DNA of 64,000 nucleotides, from NCBI RefSeq assembly GCF_016458275.1, contig NZ_JAEMHM010000007.1:124001-188000 (forward strand), written 5' to 3'. The stretch's first letter is position 1, and each line of letters opens with the position of its first letter. The notes under the pieces are model-generated. The model saw only the letters and a program-made list of their open reading frames with translations, searched no databases and was not told where the DNA came from. This stretch comes from Geomesophilobacter sediminis. Its GTDB lineage: Bacteria > Desulfobacterota > Desulfuromonadia > Geobacterales > Geobacteraceae. The position numbers and the translations under genes were made by a program. Positions 19,096-30,855 of this stretch are shown here, in pieces.

Positions 19096-20513
19096 CCGTG
19101 CCGACCTATCCCGACTTCGGCATCCTGCTCATCGACGACGAGCCGGCTTGGCTGAAGTCCCTTTCCTTGACCTTGAGAAGCTGCGCCGGGTTGACCAACA
19201 TCACCACCTGCCAGGACAGCCGCGAGGTGATGGGGATCCTCGACCAGGGAGGTATCGGGCTGGTGCTCCTCGACCTGACCATGCCGTATCTCTGCGGCGA
19301 GGAACTGCTCAAGCGGATCGGCGAATGCCATCCCGAGATCACCGCAATCGTGGTGAGCGGGCTGAACCAGCTCGAAACGGCGGTCCGCTGCATGAAGCTC
19401 GGCGCCTTCGACTATTTCATCAAGACCGACGAGGAGGACCGGATCGTCGGCGGCGTGCTTCGCGCCGTCCGGATGCAGGAAATGCAACGCGATTACCGCG
19501 CCCTTTCCAGCCGGCTGGCTTCCGGAGGGCTGCGCCACCCCGAGGCCTTTGGCTCCGTCGTTACCGGGGACCGTGGCATGCTCGCCGTCTTTTCCTACAT
19601 CGAGGCGGTGGCGAACAGCCCCCAGCCGCTGTTGATCCAGGGGGAGAGTGGGGTAGGGAAGGAGCTGATCGCCCAGGCGGCGCACCAGCTGAGCGGCTGC
19701 CGCGGCAAACTGGTGACGGTGAACGTCGCCGGCCTCGACGATACCGTTTTTGCGGACACCCTGTTCGGACACGTCCGGGGCGCCTACACCGGCGCGGACA
19801 GCATGCGCCGCGGCATGGTGGAGGAGGCCGCCGACGGCACCCTGTTCCTGGACGAGATCGGGGACCTGAGCATCCCGTCGCAGGTCAAGCTTTTGCGGCT
19901 GCTCCAGGAGGGGGAATTCTTCCCGCTCGGCTGCGATATACCCAAACGCCTCAAGGCGCGGGTCATCGTCGCCACGCACCAGGACCTGGAAGCAAAGGAG
20001 AGAGAAGGGAAGTTCCGCCGTGACCTTTACTTCCGGCTGCGCACCCACCAGGTCCAGATCCCCCCGCTCCGGGAACGGGTCGCGGACATCCCGTTGCTGC
20101 TGGATCACTTCCTCACCGAGGCGGCCCGGACCCTGGGCAAGAAAAAGCCCCATCCCGCCCGGGATCTGGCTCCCTTGCTGGCGGGCTACGAGTTCCCCGG
20201 CAACGTCCGGGAGCTCAAGGCCATGGTTTTCGACGCCGTGAGCCTGCATCAGGAAGGGCCCTTGTCGACGGCGAGCTTCGTGAAGGCAGTGGGGCGGGGC
20301 CAGGGGGAAGGGACGGCGGTGGTGCGCCAGGCTCCCCGCAAGAATCCCTTCTCCGGCTTTCCCGAGCTTCCCACCTTCAGTGCCGCGGCCGGTTTTTTGG
20401 TGATGGAGGCGATGGACCGCGCCGGTGGGAACCAGACCCTGGCGGCACGGCTCCTCGGGATCTCGCAGCCGGCCCTTTCCAAGCGGCTGAAGATGCTGAA
20501 GAGCGGAGAGTAG
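19092..20513 (+). CDS. NtrC-family sigma-54-dependent response regulator
   Basis: 473 aa. Receiver domain with acidic pocket IDDE (15-18), phospho-acceptor Asp61 in LLDLTMP, and Lys in YFIKT. The AAA+ domain has Walker A GESGVGKE, the sigma-54 contact loop as GAYTGA (usually GAFTGA), Walker B LFLDEIGDL and RDLYFRL. C-terminal Fis-type helix-turn-helix NQTLAARLLGISQPALSKRL. Translationally coupled to the kinase (ATGA overlap). It probably binds the two ATAACC-N3-GGTTAT palindromes ahead of the Dcu gene and activates its sigma-54 promoter. Confidence 0.94.
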   Translation: MTVPTYPDFGILLIDDEPAWLKSLSLTLRSCAGLTNITTCQDSREVMGILDQGGIGLVLLDLTMPYLCGEELLKRIGECHPEITAIVVSGLNQLETAVRCMKLGAFDYFIKTDEEDRIVGGVLRAVRMQEMQRDYRALSSRLASGGLRHPEAFGSVVTGDRGMLAVFSYIEAVANSPQPLLIQGESGVGKELIAQAAHQLSGCRGKLVTVNVAGLDDTVFADTLFGHVRGAYTGADSMRRGMVEEAADGTLFLDEIGDLSIPSQVKLLRLLQEGEFFPLGCDIPKRLKARVIVATHQDLEAKEREGKFRRDLYFRLRTHQVQIPPLRERVADIPLLLDHFLTEAARTLGKKKPHPARDLAPLLAGYEFPGNVRELKAMVFDAVSLHQEGPLSTASFVKAVGRGQGEGTAVVRQAPRKNPFSGFPELPTFSAAAGFLVMEAMDRAGGNQTLAARLLGISQPALSKRLKMLKSGE

Positions 20514-20544
20514 ACCGCGGGTGAGTACTGACACAGCTCCGATA

Positions 20545-20668
20545 ACACCCCCCTTTGACAAAGGTGTATAGACCGGGGACAGGGGAGATCATCTCTTAAG
20601 GTGCTTGGTGAAGGTCCTTCCGGTTAAACAAAACCTCAGAACCAAATCCCCCTTTGTCAAAGGGGAAC
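20545..20668. repeat. Pair of CCCCCTTTGACAAAGG-type palindromic repeats
   Basis: CCCCCCTTTGACAAAGG at about 20547 and CCCCCTTTGTCAAAGGGG at about 20648, about 100 bp apart; same family as the copy in ligD. Confidence 0.65.
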
Positions 20669-20709
20669 TGCAAACCCGGGTTAATGCTGTACCAACCGGC
20701 CCTCGAACT

Positions 20710-20724
20710 ATAACCTCTGGTTAT
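20710..20724. promoter_or_regulatory. Activator site 1, ATAACC-TCT-GGTTAT
   Basis: Perfect inverted repeat (6-bp arms, 3-bp centre) 185 bp upstream of the sigma-54 element, followed by a further ATAACC half-site at about 20728. Likely enhancer for the adjacent NtrC-type regulator. Confidence 0.65.
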
Positions 20725-20800
20725 AACCATAACCTCACGGCATGACGCGCAAAAAAGCCTTTATATTACAGGCTCTTTTGTGCGGCGTGCCGTTTTGTTT

Positions 20801-20815
20801 ATAACCTCCGGTTAT
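20801..20815. promoter_or_regulatory. Activator site 2, ATAACC-TCC-GGTTAT
   Basis: Second perfect copy of the same palindrome, 91 bp downstream of the first and about 80 bp before the -24 element: typical enhancer spacing for sigma-54 activators. Confidence 0.65.
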
Positions 20816-20894
20816 GATTTCCCGGGTGCCGGCCGCCGGGCTCGTGGCTGCCTAACGCGTTTAAAAACGGCTAGTTATGTCGTTGGACGGCCGT

Positions 20895-20910
20895 TGGCAT
20901 TCTCCATGCT
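20895..20910 (+). promoter_or_regulatory. Sigma-54 promoter of the Dcu carrier gene
   Basis: TGGCATTCTCCATGCT carries the invariant GG and GC dinucleotides 12 bp apart, as in TGGCACG-N4-TTGCW. It lies 67 bp upstream of the ATG and downstream of two palindromic activator sites. Confidence 0.75.
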
Positions 20911-20976
20911 CTAGTACGGGTAAGGAATTAGAGCGTAACCCGCTCACGACTCGTTAAAAGCATTTGGAGGTGTCCC

Positions 20977-22305
20977 ATGGCAATGTTCTGGATCCAATTC
21001 GCCCTCGTTCTCGGCGCGGTGCTCGTCGGCATCCGTCGGGGCGGCGTCGCCCTCGGTCTCATCGGTGGTCTCGGCGTCACCGTGCTCAGCATCGGTTTCC
21101 GCGATTCCCCGTCCGATCCCCCGATCGCGGTCATGCTGATCATCCTGGCGGTGGTAACCGCTTCGGCAACCCTGCAGGTGGCCGGCGGCCTCGACTACCT
21201 GGTGCAGCTCACCGAGCGGATGCTGCGCGCCCATCCCAAGTTCGTCACCATCCTGGCCCCGCTATCCACCTTTGCCCTCACCATGTGCGTCGGGACCGGT
21301 CACGCCGTCTATGCGCTCCTTCCGGTCATCGCCGACGTGGCGATCAAAACCGGCATCCGTCCGGAACGCCCGATGGCCATCTCCTCGGTGGCGTCGCAAA
21401 TGGGAATCACCGCGAGCCCGGTCGCCGCGGCGGTCACCTTCTTCCTGGGATTCTCAGCCAAAGTCGGCCATCCGGTAACCCTGATGAACATTCTTTCGGT
21501 CACCGTTCCGGCCGGGATAGTCGGCGTTCTCGCCGCCGCCGCCTGGAGCTTCAACCGTGGCAAAGACCTGGACAAGGATGCGGAATTCCAGGACCGCTTG
21601 AAAGATGCCGACTTCCGCAAATCCCTCGATGCCGACGTTACCACCCTGGACAAGAAGATCTCCATCACCGCGAAGCTTTCCGTGCTCCTCTTCTTCACCG
21701 GCGTCGCCACCATCATCCTCTTCGCGGTCTGCCCGAACCTGCTGCCGATAGGGCTCGACAAGAAGCCGGTCCCGATGACCACGGTCGTCCAGTTCGTCAT
21801 GCTCGCCTACGGGGCCTTCATCATGTTCCTGGGTGACGTGAAGGCCAAGGAAATCGCCCACTCCAGCGTCTTCATCGCCGGGATGATCGCGGTCGTCTCC
21901 ATCTTCGGGATCGCCTGGATGAGCGATACCTTCATCACCGCCAACAAGAAGTTCCTGGTCGACAACATCGGCATCATGGTGAAGATGGCTCCCTGGACCT
22001 TCGGCATCGCGACCTTCTGCATCTCGGCCTTCGTTAAAAGCCAGGCGGCCACCCTGGCGATCACCCTCCCGCTCGGCGTTGCCCTGGGACTTCCGATCCC
22101 GCTGCTTTTGGGGCTGGTTCCGGCAAGCTACGCCTACTTCTTCTTCGCCTTCTATCCGAGCGACCTCGCGGCCATCAACTTCGACCGCACCGGCACCACC
22201 CGGATCGGGAAGTACCTGCTCAACCACAGCTTCATGATCCCGGGGCTCATCGGCGTCGGCACCTCCACCCTCGTGGCCTACGCCATCGCCGGGGTGATCC
22301 TGTAA
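20977..22305 (+). CDS. dcuB: Anaerobic C4-dicarboxylate carrier, DcuA/DcuB family
   Basis: 442 aa with about ten to twelve membrane segments from MFWIQFALVLGAVLVGI to the C-terminal VGTSTLVAYAIAGVIL. Family signatures include GGLDYLVQLTERMLRAHPK, TMCVGTGHAVYALLPVIADVAI, RPERPMAISSVASQMGITASPVAAA and FYPSDLAAINFDRTGTTRIGKYLLNHSF. Dcu carriers exchange fumarate, malate or aspartate for succinate during fumarate respiration. The ribosome-binding site is GGAGGTG. The upstream kinase/regulator pair, palindromes and sigma-54 promoter indicate induction by an extracellular dicarboxylate. DcuA and DcuB cannot be separated with certainty from sequence alone. Confidence 0.92.
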   Translation: MAMFWIQFALVLGAVLVGIRRGGVALGLIGGLGVTVLSIGFRDSPSDPPIAVMLIILAVVTASATLQVAGGLDYLVQLTERMLRAHPKFVTILAPLSTFALTMCVGTGHAVYALLPVIADVAIKTGIRPERPMAISSVASQMGITASPVAAAVTFFLGFSAKVGHPVTLMNILSVTVPAGIVGVLAAAAWSFNRGKDLDKDAEFQDRLKDADFRKSLDADVTTLDKKISITAKLSVLLFFTGVATIILFAVCPNLLPIGLDKKPVPMTTVVQFVMLAYGAFIMFLGDVKAKEIAHSSVFIAGMIAVVSIFGIAWMSDTFITANKKFLVDNIGIMVKMAPWTFGIATFCISAFVKSQAATLAITLPLGVALGLPIPLLLGLVPASYAYFFFAFYPSDLAAINFDRTGTTRIGKYLLNHSFMIPGLIGVGTSTLVAYAIAGVIL

Positions 22306-22351
22306 GCCATTGGCGGCTGCAGCCGCCTATGGGACACCTTCGCAATAATGG

Positions 22352-22381
22352 AAAAGCCCCCGCTTCGGCAGGGGCTTTTTC
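22352..22381 (+). terminator. Terminator after the Dcu carrier gene
   Basis: AAAAGCCCC-CGCTTCGGCA-GGGGCTTTTT hairpin with T-tract, 47 bp after the stop. Confidence 0.85.
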
Positions 22382-22442
22382 CGTTTTTCAGTATTGGGAA
22401 AAATAAGGGATGCGGTAGGGCGAGGGCAAATGCAAAGGAGAT

Positions 22443-22534
22443 GGGCGCAGCATGCTGCGCCCCTACTGATGCAACACGCCTTTTTTACCAGGGGAGGACG
22501 ATTCCAAGTCTCGCGACAAAAATGTCGCTCCTAC
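22443..22534. repeat. Two REP-like elements
   Basis: 22443-22466 is the GGGCGCAGCATGCTGCGCCC palindrome also found at 2399. 22511-22534 (TCGCGACAAAAATGTCGCTC) matches the right half of the element at 33083-33143. The surrounding 344-bp gap otherwise holds only two terminators. Confidence 0.65.
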
Positions 22535-22594
22535 CGACGCGGTCATGCGGACATCCGATGCCCACTCGGAGGCTGTTGGGTAGCGTAAGAAATG

Positions 22595-22627
22595 CACAAG
22601 CCCCGCCGTTGCCGGCGGGGCTTGTGG
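22595..22627 (-). terminator. Terminator after the AOR-family gene
   Basis: CACAAGCCCCGCCG paired with CGGCGGGGCTTGTG, followed on the minus strand by a short T-rich stretch. Confidence 0.75.
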
Positions 22628-22649
22628 CACCTGTCTACGATATTCGCTG

Positions 22650-24827
22650 TTAGAGGAGCGTGCTCAGCTGCTCTTGGGCCTCGCTCCCCAGGTGGTCCCA
22701 TAACTCAAGCTGCTGCAGGGTCTCCACCTTGGGAACCCCCTGGTCCGTCCAGCCGCGCTCTTCGTAGTAGATCTGCACCAGGCGGCGCAGCTCCTGCTTG
22801 CGGTGTTCCATGAGCAGGGTCCGCTTCCCGGTGGTCGGCATCGCCTGCACTTCCTCGACGCTCTTGCCGAGGATCTTCGCCACCTCGCCGTCGTTGTAGG
22901 CCGCTTCCGTCTCGTACAGCGCGTCCTCGGTCGGCCCGATGGCCCGGTCCGGAATCCAGTCATAGCCTGCGGTCGCCTCGCCGTAGCGGAGCACGTTCAT
23001 CACCCTTTGCAGGTTGATGTCGCGGTCGGTCTGCTCGAAGATCTCCTCCCAGTTGAGGTCGGTCCCGAGAATCCCGTTGTAGAAGTCGGCATAGATCTCC
23101 TGCGAGGCCGGGTTGATGTAGACGTCGGCGTTGGCGCACTTGGCGGAATCCGGATTGAAGACGTCGACCCAGGGGAGCTTGCAGACGCCGAGGTTGTCGT
23201 TGCCCAGGCGGACCCGCGGGTAGGTCATCAGCGCCTTTGCCTTCTCCTGGAAGGTCGGGAACGCCCCGAGGAGGTCCACCTTGATCAGCCAGGCCGCGGC
23301 ATGGTGGGCGCCGATGTCGCTCGCCGCGGCGTAGGAGCCCTGCATGGAGAGGGAGCGGTGGGTCCGGTAGAAGGAGAAGGGGAGCCCCTTGGTCTGCATG
23401 GCGAAGACCTTGAGCTCGGCCGTCGCGTCCCGGCCGGTACGCTGCTGGTAGCGCTCTACCACCCAGCGCTCCAGTTCGAGCATCCCCTTGCCGGCCAAGC
23501 GCGCCATTTCGGTCTTGCCGCGCGCCACCTGGTGGATGAAGGTCAGCGCCGCCGCCTCGTTCCCCCAGACCAGTTCCACGCCATCGCTGTCCGTGGTGGT
23601 CAAGTAGCCGCGCTGGAAGCATTCCATGATGAAGGCCATGATGGTGGCGGTGGTGATGGTGTCGATGCCGTAGTTGTCGCAGTGCCAGTTGGCTTCCATG
23701 ATGAACTCGGCGTTCCAGATACCGAGGTTGGAGCCGAAGCCGGCCGCCGTCTCGTATTCCGGGCCGTCGACCCAGACGCGCTCTCCTTGGTGGCTGCCGG
23801 AGACCAGAGTCACCCACCCCCCTTTGTTGCATTGCAGGTTGCATCCCGGGAAGCAGCCGTCCATCCCGCGGTGCTCGAAGAGGTGCTCGGCGTAGTGCTT
23901 ACCGCAGATCTGCGCGGCGCGCGGGTCGGAGCCCCCCTGGTAGTTGTTGACCGGCAGGGACTGGTACTCTTCCTTGCTCATGAAGGTGATCAGCCCGACG
24001 CTCCCTTTGCGGTGCATCTTGAGCTGCTGCGGGTCGACTTCCTTGACGATCTTGTGCAGCCGGGTCCCGGCGTTGCGCACCTTTTCCCAGTCCGCCGCGC
24101 CGTAAGGGTTTTCGCCCTGCGGGTACTGGGCGAGGACGACGATGGCGCTCAGCCGCTTGTCGCTCATGACCGAGCCGATTCCGGTACGCCCGGCCTGCTT
24201 GGTGCGGAAGATGCCGCGGCCGGTCGGGGTCGGCTTGGTGACGTCGAAGTAGTGGCTGTTGATGCAGCCGTAGTTGGTGTGGGCCGCGCCGGTCCCGGTC
24301 GACATGAAGGCGATGTTGCGCTTTTCGTAGCCGGCCGCGGTGAAGCGCTCGGCGATGTGCCGCTCCAGGTCGAAGGATTCGTCGTCGGTCGGCGCCTCCT
24401 CGATGGTGATCTCGTTGGTGAAGCCGTTGATGACGATCATCGTGTCTTGGTTGGCCTTGCCGGTGACCTTGAGGGCATCGAAGCCTGCGTATTTGAGGAA
24501 GGCGCCGAAGTAGCCGCCGAAGTTGGAGACGCCGGGAACGCCGGTGAGCGGAGAAAGCGAGACCGCCATCGCCTTGGCGGTGCCGGGGAACTGGGGGATG
24601 CCGCCCAAAGGCCCGTTCGCCAGGATCAGCGGGTTGGCCGGATCGGTCGCCCGGGTATGAAACGGGATGGAGCGGTGCAGCAGGTACAGCCCGAGGCTGC
24701 GGCCACCGATGAAGTAGTCGCGGACCTTGGGGTCGAGCTGGGGCATCTCGATCGTGCCGTTGGAGAGATCGATGGCCAGAATCCTGTTGGTGTAGCCTCT
24801 GTTGATACTCGTTTTCTCGTAGTTCAC
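22650..24827 (-). CDS. Aldehyde:ferredoxin oxidoreductase family (tungsten/molybdenum) enzyme
   Basis: 725 aa from a GTG at 24827 with AGGAAGGA seven bases upstream; the open frame extends further but without family similarity. AOR-family features: the N-terminal GYTNRILAIDLSNGTIE and YFIGGRSLGLYLLHR, and the pterin-binding FGGYFGAFLKYAGFDALKVTGKA. The iron-sulfur Cys segment is GCFPGCNLQCNKGG, spaced CX3CX3C rather than the CX2CX3C of archaeal AOR, and a later Cys (NLGVCKLPW) probably completes the [4Fe-4S] ligand set. Oxidises aldehydes to acids with ferredoxin as acceptor, or the reverse; the substrate is unknown. Longer than archaeal AOR (about 605 aa). Geobacter homologues with this length exist to my knowledge. 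Confidence 0.88.
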   Translation of the reverse strand: MNYEKTSINRGYTNRILAIDLSNGTIEMPQLDPKVRDYFIGGRSLGLYLLHRSIPFHTRATDPANPLILANGPLGGIPQFPGTAKAMAVSLSPLTGVPGVSNFGGYFGAFLKYAGFDALKVTGKANQDTMIVINGFTNEITIEEAPTDDESFDLERHIAERFTAAGYEKRNIAFMSTGTGAAHTNYGCINSHYFDVTKPTPTGRGIFRTKQAGRTGIGSVMSDKRLSAIVVLAQYPQGENPYGAADWEKVRNAGTRLHKIVKEVDPQQLKMHRKGSVGLITFMSKEEYQSLPVNNYQGGSDPRAAQICGKHYAEHLFEHRGMDGCFPGCNLQCNKGGWVTLVSGSHQGERVWVDGPEYETAAGFGSNLGIWNAEFIMEANWHCDNYGIDTITTATIMAFIMECFQRGYLTTTDSDGVELVWGNEAAALTFIHQVARGKTEMARLAGKGMLELERWVVERYQQRTGRDATAELKVFAMQTKGLPFSFYRTHRSLSMQGSYAAASDIGAHHAAAWLIKVDLLGAFPTFQEKAKALMTYPRVRLGNDNLGVCKLPWVDVFNPDSAKCANADVYINPASQEIYADFYNGILGTDLNWEEIFEQTDRDINLQRVMNVLRYGEATAGYDWIPDRAIGPTEDALYETEAAYNDGEVAKILGKSVEEVQAMPTTGKRTLLMEHRKQELRRLVQIYYEERGWTDQGVPKVETLQQLELWDHLGSEAQEQLSTLL

Positions 24828-25107
24828 CGGGCAATCCTTCCTGAGTTTAAAGTTCCGGAGGTAGAGGGGAGCTGGAATTGAAATGTAATGCGAATGGGGA
24901 CCGCGGACGGGTGCAACGGGGGAGGGGGCGAGGGCATCCGGTGCTGGACTTCGATCGCGCCGCGAAGGGCGCTCCCACAACGTCTTCGGCAGTCGGCGCA
25001 TCCTACCAGCGACGTTAATTTGAGTCAAGAAAACAACGGCTTTGGTCAATCGGACCAGGGTGGGCTCAACGGTAGACCTCGTCGTGCAGAGAAGCTGGGG
25101 GCAGGCT
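24828..25107. other. Intergenic region between AOR gene and toxin gene
   Basis: 280 bp. It holds a plus-oriented TCGCGCCGCGAAGGGCGCTCCCAC repeat (about 24953-24980) and two near-identical GGTAGACCTCGTCGTG stretches (about 25071 and 25112), the second inside the toxin gene. No gene was recognised. Confidence 0.45.
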
Positions 25108-25386
25108 TCAGCGGTAGACCTCGTCGTGGCTGCCGATGTCGAGGAGGGTGATCTCTTGCTCCGAAATGACGATGGTAAGGGTTACGCGGAAGCTGTAGGT
25201 CAACCGGACCGCATAACAACCGGTGAGTTTTCCCTGGAGGGGATGCAGCCCGAGAGCTGGTTGAAAAGGCTCCTTTTGAAGCTCGCCTAGGATGTCGGCG
25301 AAGCGCGACCGAAGATCGGGGTGCTTCCGAAAGAATTTGCGCGCGGTGCGCAGGAAACTATCGGTCGTAACAATGCGATACATCAC
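25108..25386 (-). CDS. RelE/YafQ-like toxin of a type II toxin-antitoxin system
   Basis: 92-aa basic protein of the RelE/ParE fold: MMYRIVTTDSFLRTARKFFRKHP, LGLHPLQGKLTGCYAVRLTYSFRVTLTI and the C-terminal ITLLDIGSHDEVYR are typical. Members cleave ribosome-bound mRNA or inhibit gyrase; which applies here is not decidable. Its start overlaps the antitoxin stop by 4 nt, so the two are translated together. The usual GSHDxVY C-terminal His/Asp/Tyr residues are intact, suggesting a functional toxin. Confidence 0.88.
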   Translation of the reverse strand: MMYRIVTTDSFLRTARKFFRKHPDLRSRFADILGELQKEPFQPALGLHPLQGKLTGCYAVRLTYSFRVTLTIVISEQEITLLDIGSHDEVYR

Positions 25387-25652
25387 GGTTCATCCGAATC
25401 GAGTGCATTGAGAAGGTCGTCGACGGAAGCAAACTTGTGAACCCGGCCAGCCTTGACGTCTTCGAGAGACGCCCGAACTCGTGCCAGGTACGCCTGACCT
25501 GCCTCCGCAACCAACTCCTGGTAACGCTCCTCGGAGAGAACGACGTATTGCGGCTTGTTGTTCCTGATCACATGCACGTCACCTTTCGCAATCAGGTCGT
25601 CTACCGCGGCAATGCCGCGTCGCTTCAATTCCTGTGCCGGTATCGCGTTCAT
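25383..25652 (-). CDS. Phd/YefM-like antitoxin
   Basis: 89 aa; MNAIPAQELKRRGIAAVDDLIAKGDVHVI with NNKPQYVVLSEERYQEL is the DNA-binding Phd/YefM N-terminal fold. An acidic C-terminus (FASVDDLLNALDSDEP) presumably wraps the toxin. First gene of the pair, with an AAGGAG ribosome-binding site; it probably autoregulates the operon. Confidence 0.88.
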   Translation of the reverse strand: MNAIPAQELKRRGIAAVDDLIAKGDVHVIRNNKPQYVVLSEERYQELVAEAGQAYLARVRASLEDVKAGRVHKFASVDDLLNALDSDEP

Positions 25653-25883
25653 GGTATCTCCTTTGGTATCGAATCAAGTACTGAAACCTGTGCTCAATCT
25701 AGCATGGTTTGCGTGACGGCACAAGCGGGAGAAGCTGGGGTCAGTCTAGCAAAGTTGTAACTAGTCCGGAAGGTTGCAACGTTGCAAGCCTGACCCCGGA
25801 CCTGGAGCCACCCTTTGAAAGCTCCGGCTCTGTCATTGAGTAAGGCAGAAGGTCGTGGAATCCTCATAGATTAGAAAATTCTA
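25653..25883. other. Intergenic region upstream of antitoxin
   Basis: Divergent region between the toxin-antitoxin operon and the POR promoter. No gene, repeat or clear operator was recognised. Confidence 0.4.
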
Positions 25884-25912
25884 TTGATTTGATGCCCCCC
25901 CCTCCGTATACT
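25884..25912 (+). promoter_or_regulatory. Sigma-70 promoter of the POR gene
   Basis: TTGATT (25884-25889), 17-bp spacer, TATACT (25907-25912), about 130 bp upstream of the start codon, leaving a long untranslated leader. Confidence 0.6.
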
Positions 25913-26022
25913 ATTGCGGTGCTCCGGCGGGACCCGTCTCTCCGGCTGCCTCTATGAACCCCCGTGATCCTTTGTCGTTTTCCCTACCTATCATCCTCGA
26001 ACTTATCGAGCTGAACTACTGA

Positions 26023-29754
<3,732 letters not shown>

Positions 29755-29866
29755 GAAAGGATTTGCTGAGATGCAGAGGATGAAGGGATGAAGGGATGAA
29801 GGGATGAAAAGCAGGATCGGAGAAGCTCAGTAACAAGGATGGGCAGGATCACCAGGATGAATGCAA

Positions 29867-29905
29867 AGCGGGACCGGCCGAATTTCGGCGGTCCCGCTTC
29901 GTTAT
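29867..29905 (+). terminator. Terminator after POR gene
   Basis: GCGGGACCGGCCGAA paired with TTTCGGCGGTCCCGC, then TTCGTTATT. Confidence 0.75.
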
Positions 29906-29937
29906 TCCAGGCTATCCCTCAAACCAAGATCCGGCCT

Positions 29938-30056
29938 TTCCCCCCCCCTTGGCAAAAGGGGGGCTGGGGGGGATTTGCCTTTGAGGTTCTCGGTTCTAAC
30001 TCACGCAAGGTCTAAACCTTAAAAGCAAATCCCCCTTTGTTAAAGGGGGACTTCTA
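29938..30056. repeat. ~120-bp MITE-like element with CCCC/GGGG palindromic ends
   Basis: Left hairpin CCCCCCTTGGCAAAAGGGGGG followed by GGGGGGATTTGCCT, a 45-bp centre, then AAGCAAATCCCCC and right hairpin CCCCCTTTGTTAAAGGGGGACTT. The two halves are inverted copies. Similar complete element at 34214-34345 and partial copies at 20545, 41334 and 46888. Confidence 0.7.
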
Positions 30057-30128
30057 CTCTCAGCCTTAGCCGATAGGGCGAGGTGTCCTCGTAGGGACGC
30101 AGCAGGCTGCGCCCTTAACCCCGATGGG

Positions 30129-30586
30129 TCAGTGCCGCCTCGCAAACGCCACCACCGCTTCGGTCACCTTCTCCATGAAGCCGAAATCCAGCGTCTCGGG
30201 CTGGTCGCTGATCTTGTGGTAGTGCGGATTGCGGAACATCACCGTGTCGTTGAGCATGATCGCCGGATAATCGTGCTCCCAGAACGAACAGTGGTCGCTG
30301 AACCTGACCTGAGGGAGCAGGAACCCCTGCGCCGGCGCGGCATACCCTACCACCGGGAGCTCGGATGCCGCTGGCGTTGTCGTCGGCCCCGACCGTCATC
30401 CGGTGCCCATCGTAATGCGCCCCGATGAGCAGCGGGGCACTCTTTTTCCAGGTATTCCGCCTTCTTTTCCAGCTCGAAATAGTCGTCGAGGCCGTGGCGC
30501 AGTCCGGAAATCTGGTCAACATGCTTTTGCAGCCGGCTCACCACTTCGGAAGGTTTGACGCTGTCGTCCATTGTTGACCCAGGCAT
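30129..30586 (-). pseudogene. Decayed M28 peptidase
   Basis: Three short frames on one strand give successive M28 pieces: a helix-rich N-terminus (SEVVSRLQKHVDQISGLRHG), then in another frame LLIGAHYDGHRMTVGADDNASGI (zinc ligands), then in a third frame VRFSDHCSFWEHDYPAIML and TVMFRNPHYHKISDQPETLD. At least two frameshifts are needed, and the stretch between ADDNASG and the SDH motif is far shorter than in the intact gene at 11514-12428, so there is also an internal deletion lacking the catalytic Glu pair. Confidence 0.8.
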
Positions 30587-30855
30587 GCCGTGCCTCCTGT
30601 TGCCATCCGGCCCAAATGCGTGAATCGTTCACTTCGTTGAAAGCTCTTCCGGAAATGGAGACGATCTGAACGGATCCCCCAGCCCCCCGACCCCCGTGAA
30701 CAGAAAGCTCCTATGGTATCACGCCGCTCCCCTGCTTCAATTTGTCCGCTTTCGGCGCGCCGGGGGACAGGTTTGTGTTGCCGCTGTTTGCCCGCTGTGG
30801 CAGAATGAACCGTTATCCCACCCCCGCAGTACGCCATCTTTCCAGGAGAATCGTC

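Larger units (their letters stand above)
29755..30128. other. Intergenic region with terminator and repeats
   Basis: 374 bp holding a short ATGAAGGG tandem run (about 29780-29806), the POR terminator, a ~120-bp palindromic element and a GACGCAGCAGGCTGCGCCC palindrome (about 30097-30117). No gene. Confidence 0.5.

Noticed and set aside
22803-24881. 692-codon plus-strand frame
   Set aside because: Antisense to the AOR-family gene; no family resemblance.
29780-29806. ATGAAGGG tandem run after the POR gene
   Set aside because: Only a few units, no evident consequence; recorded in the intergenic entry only.
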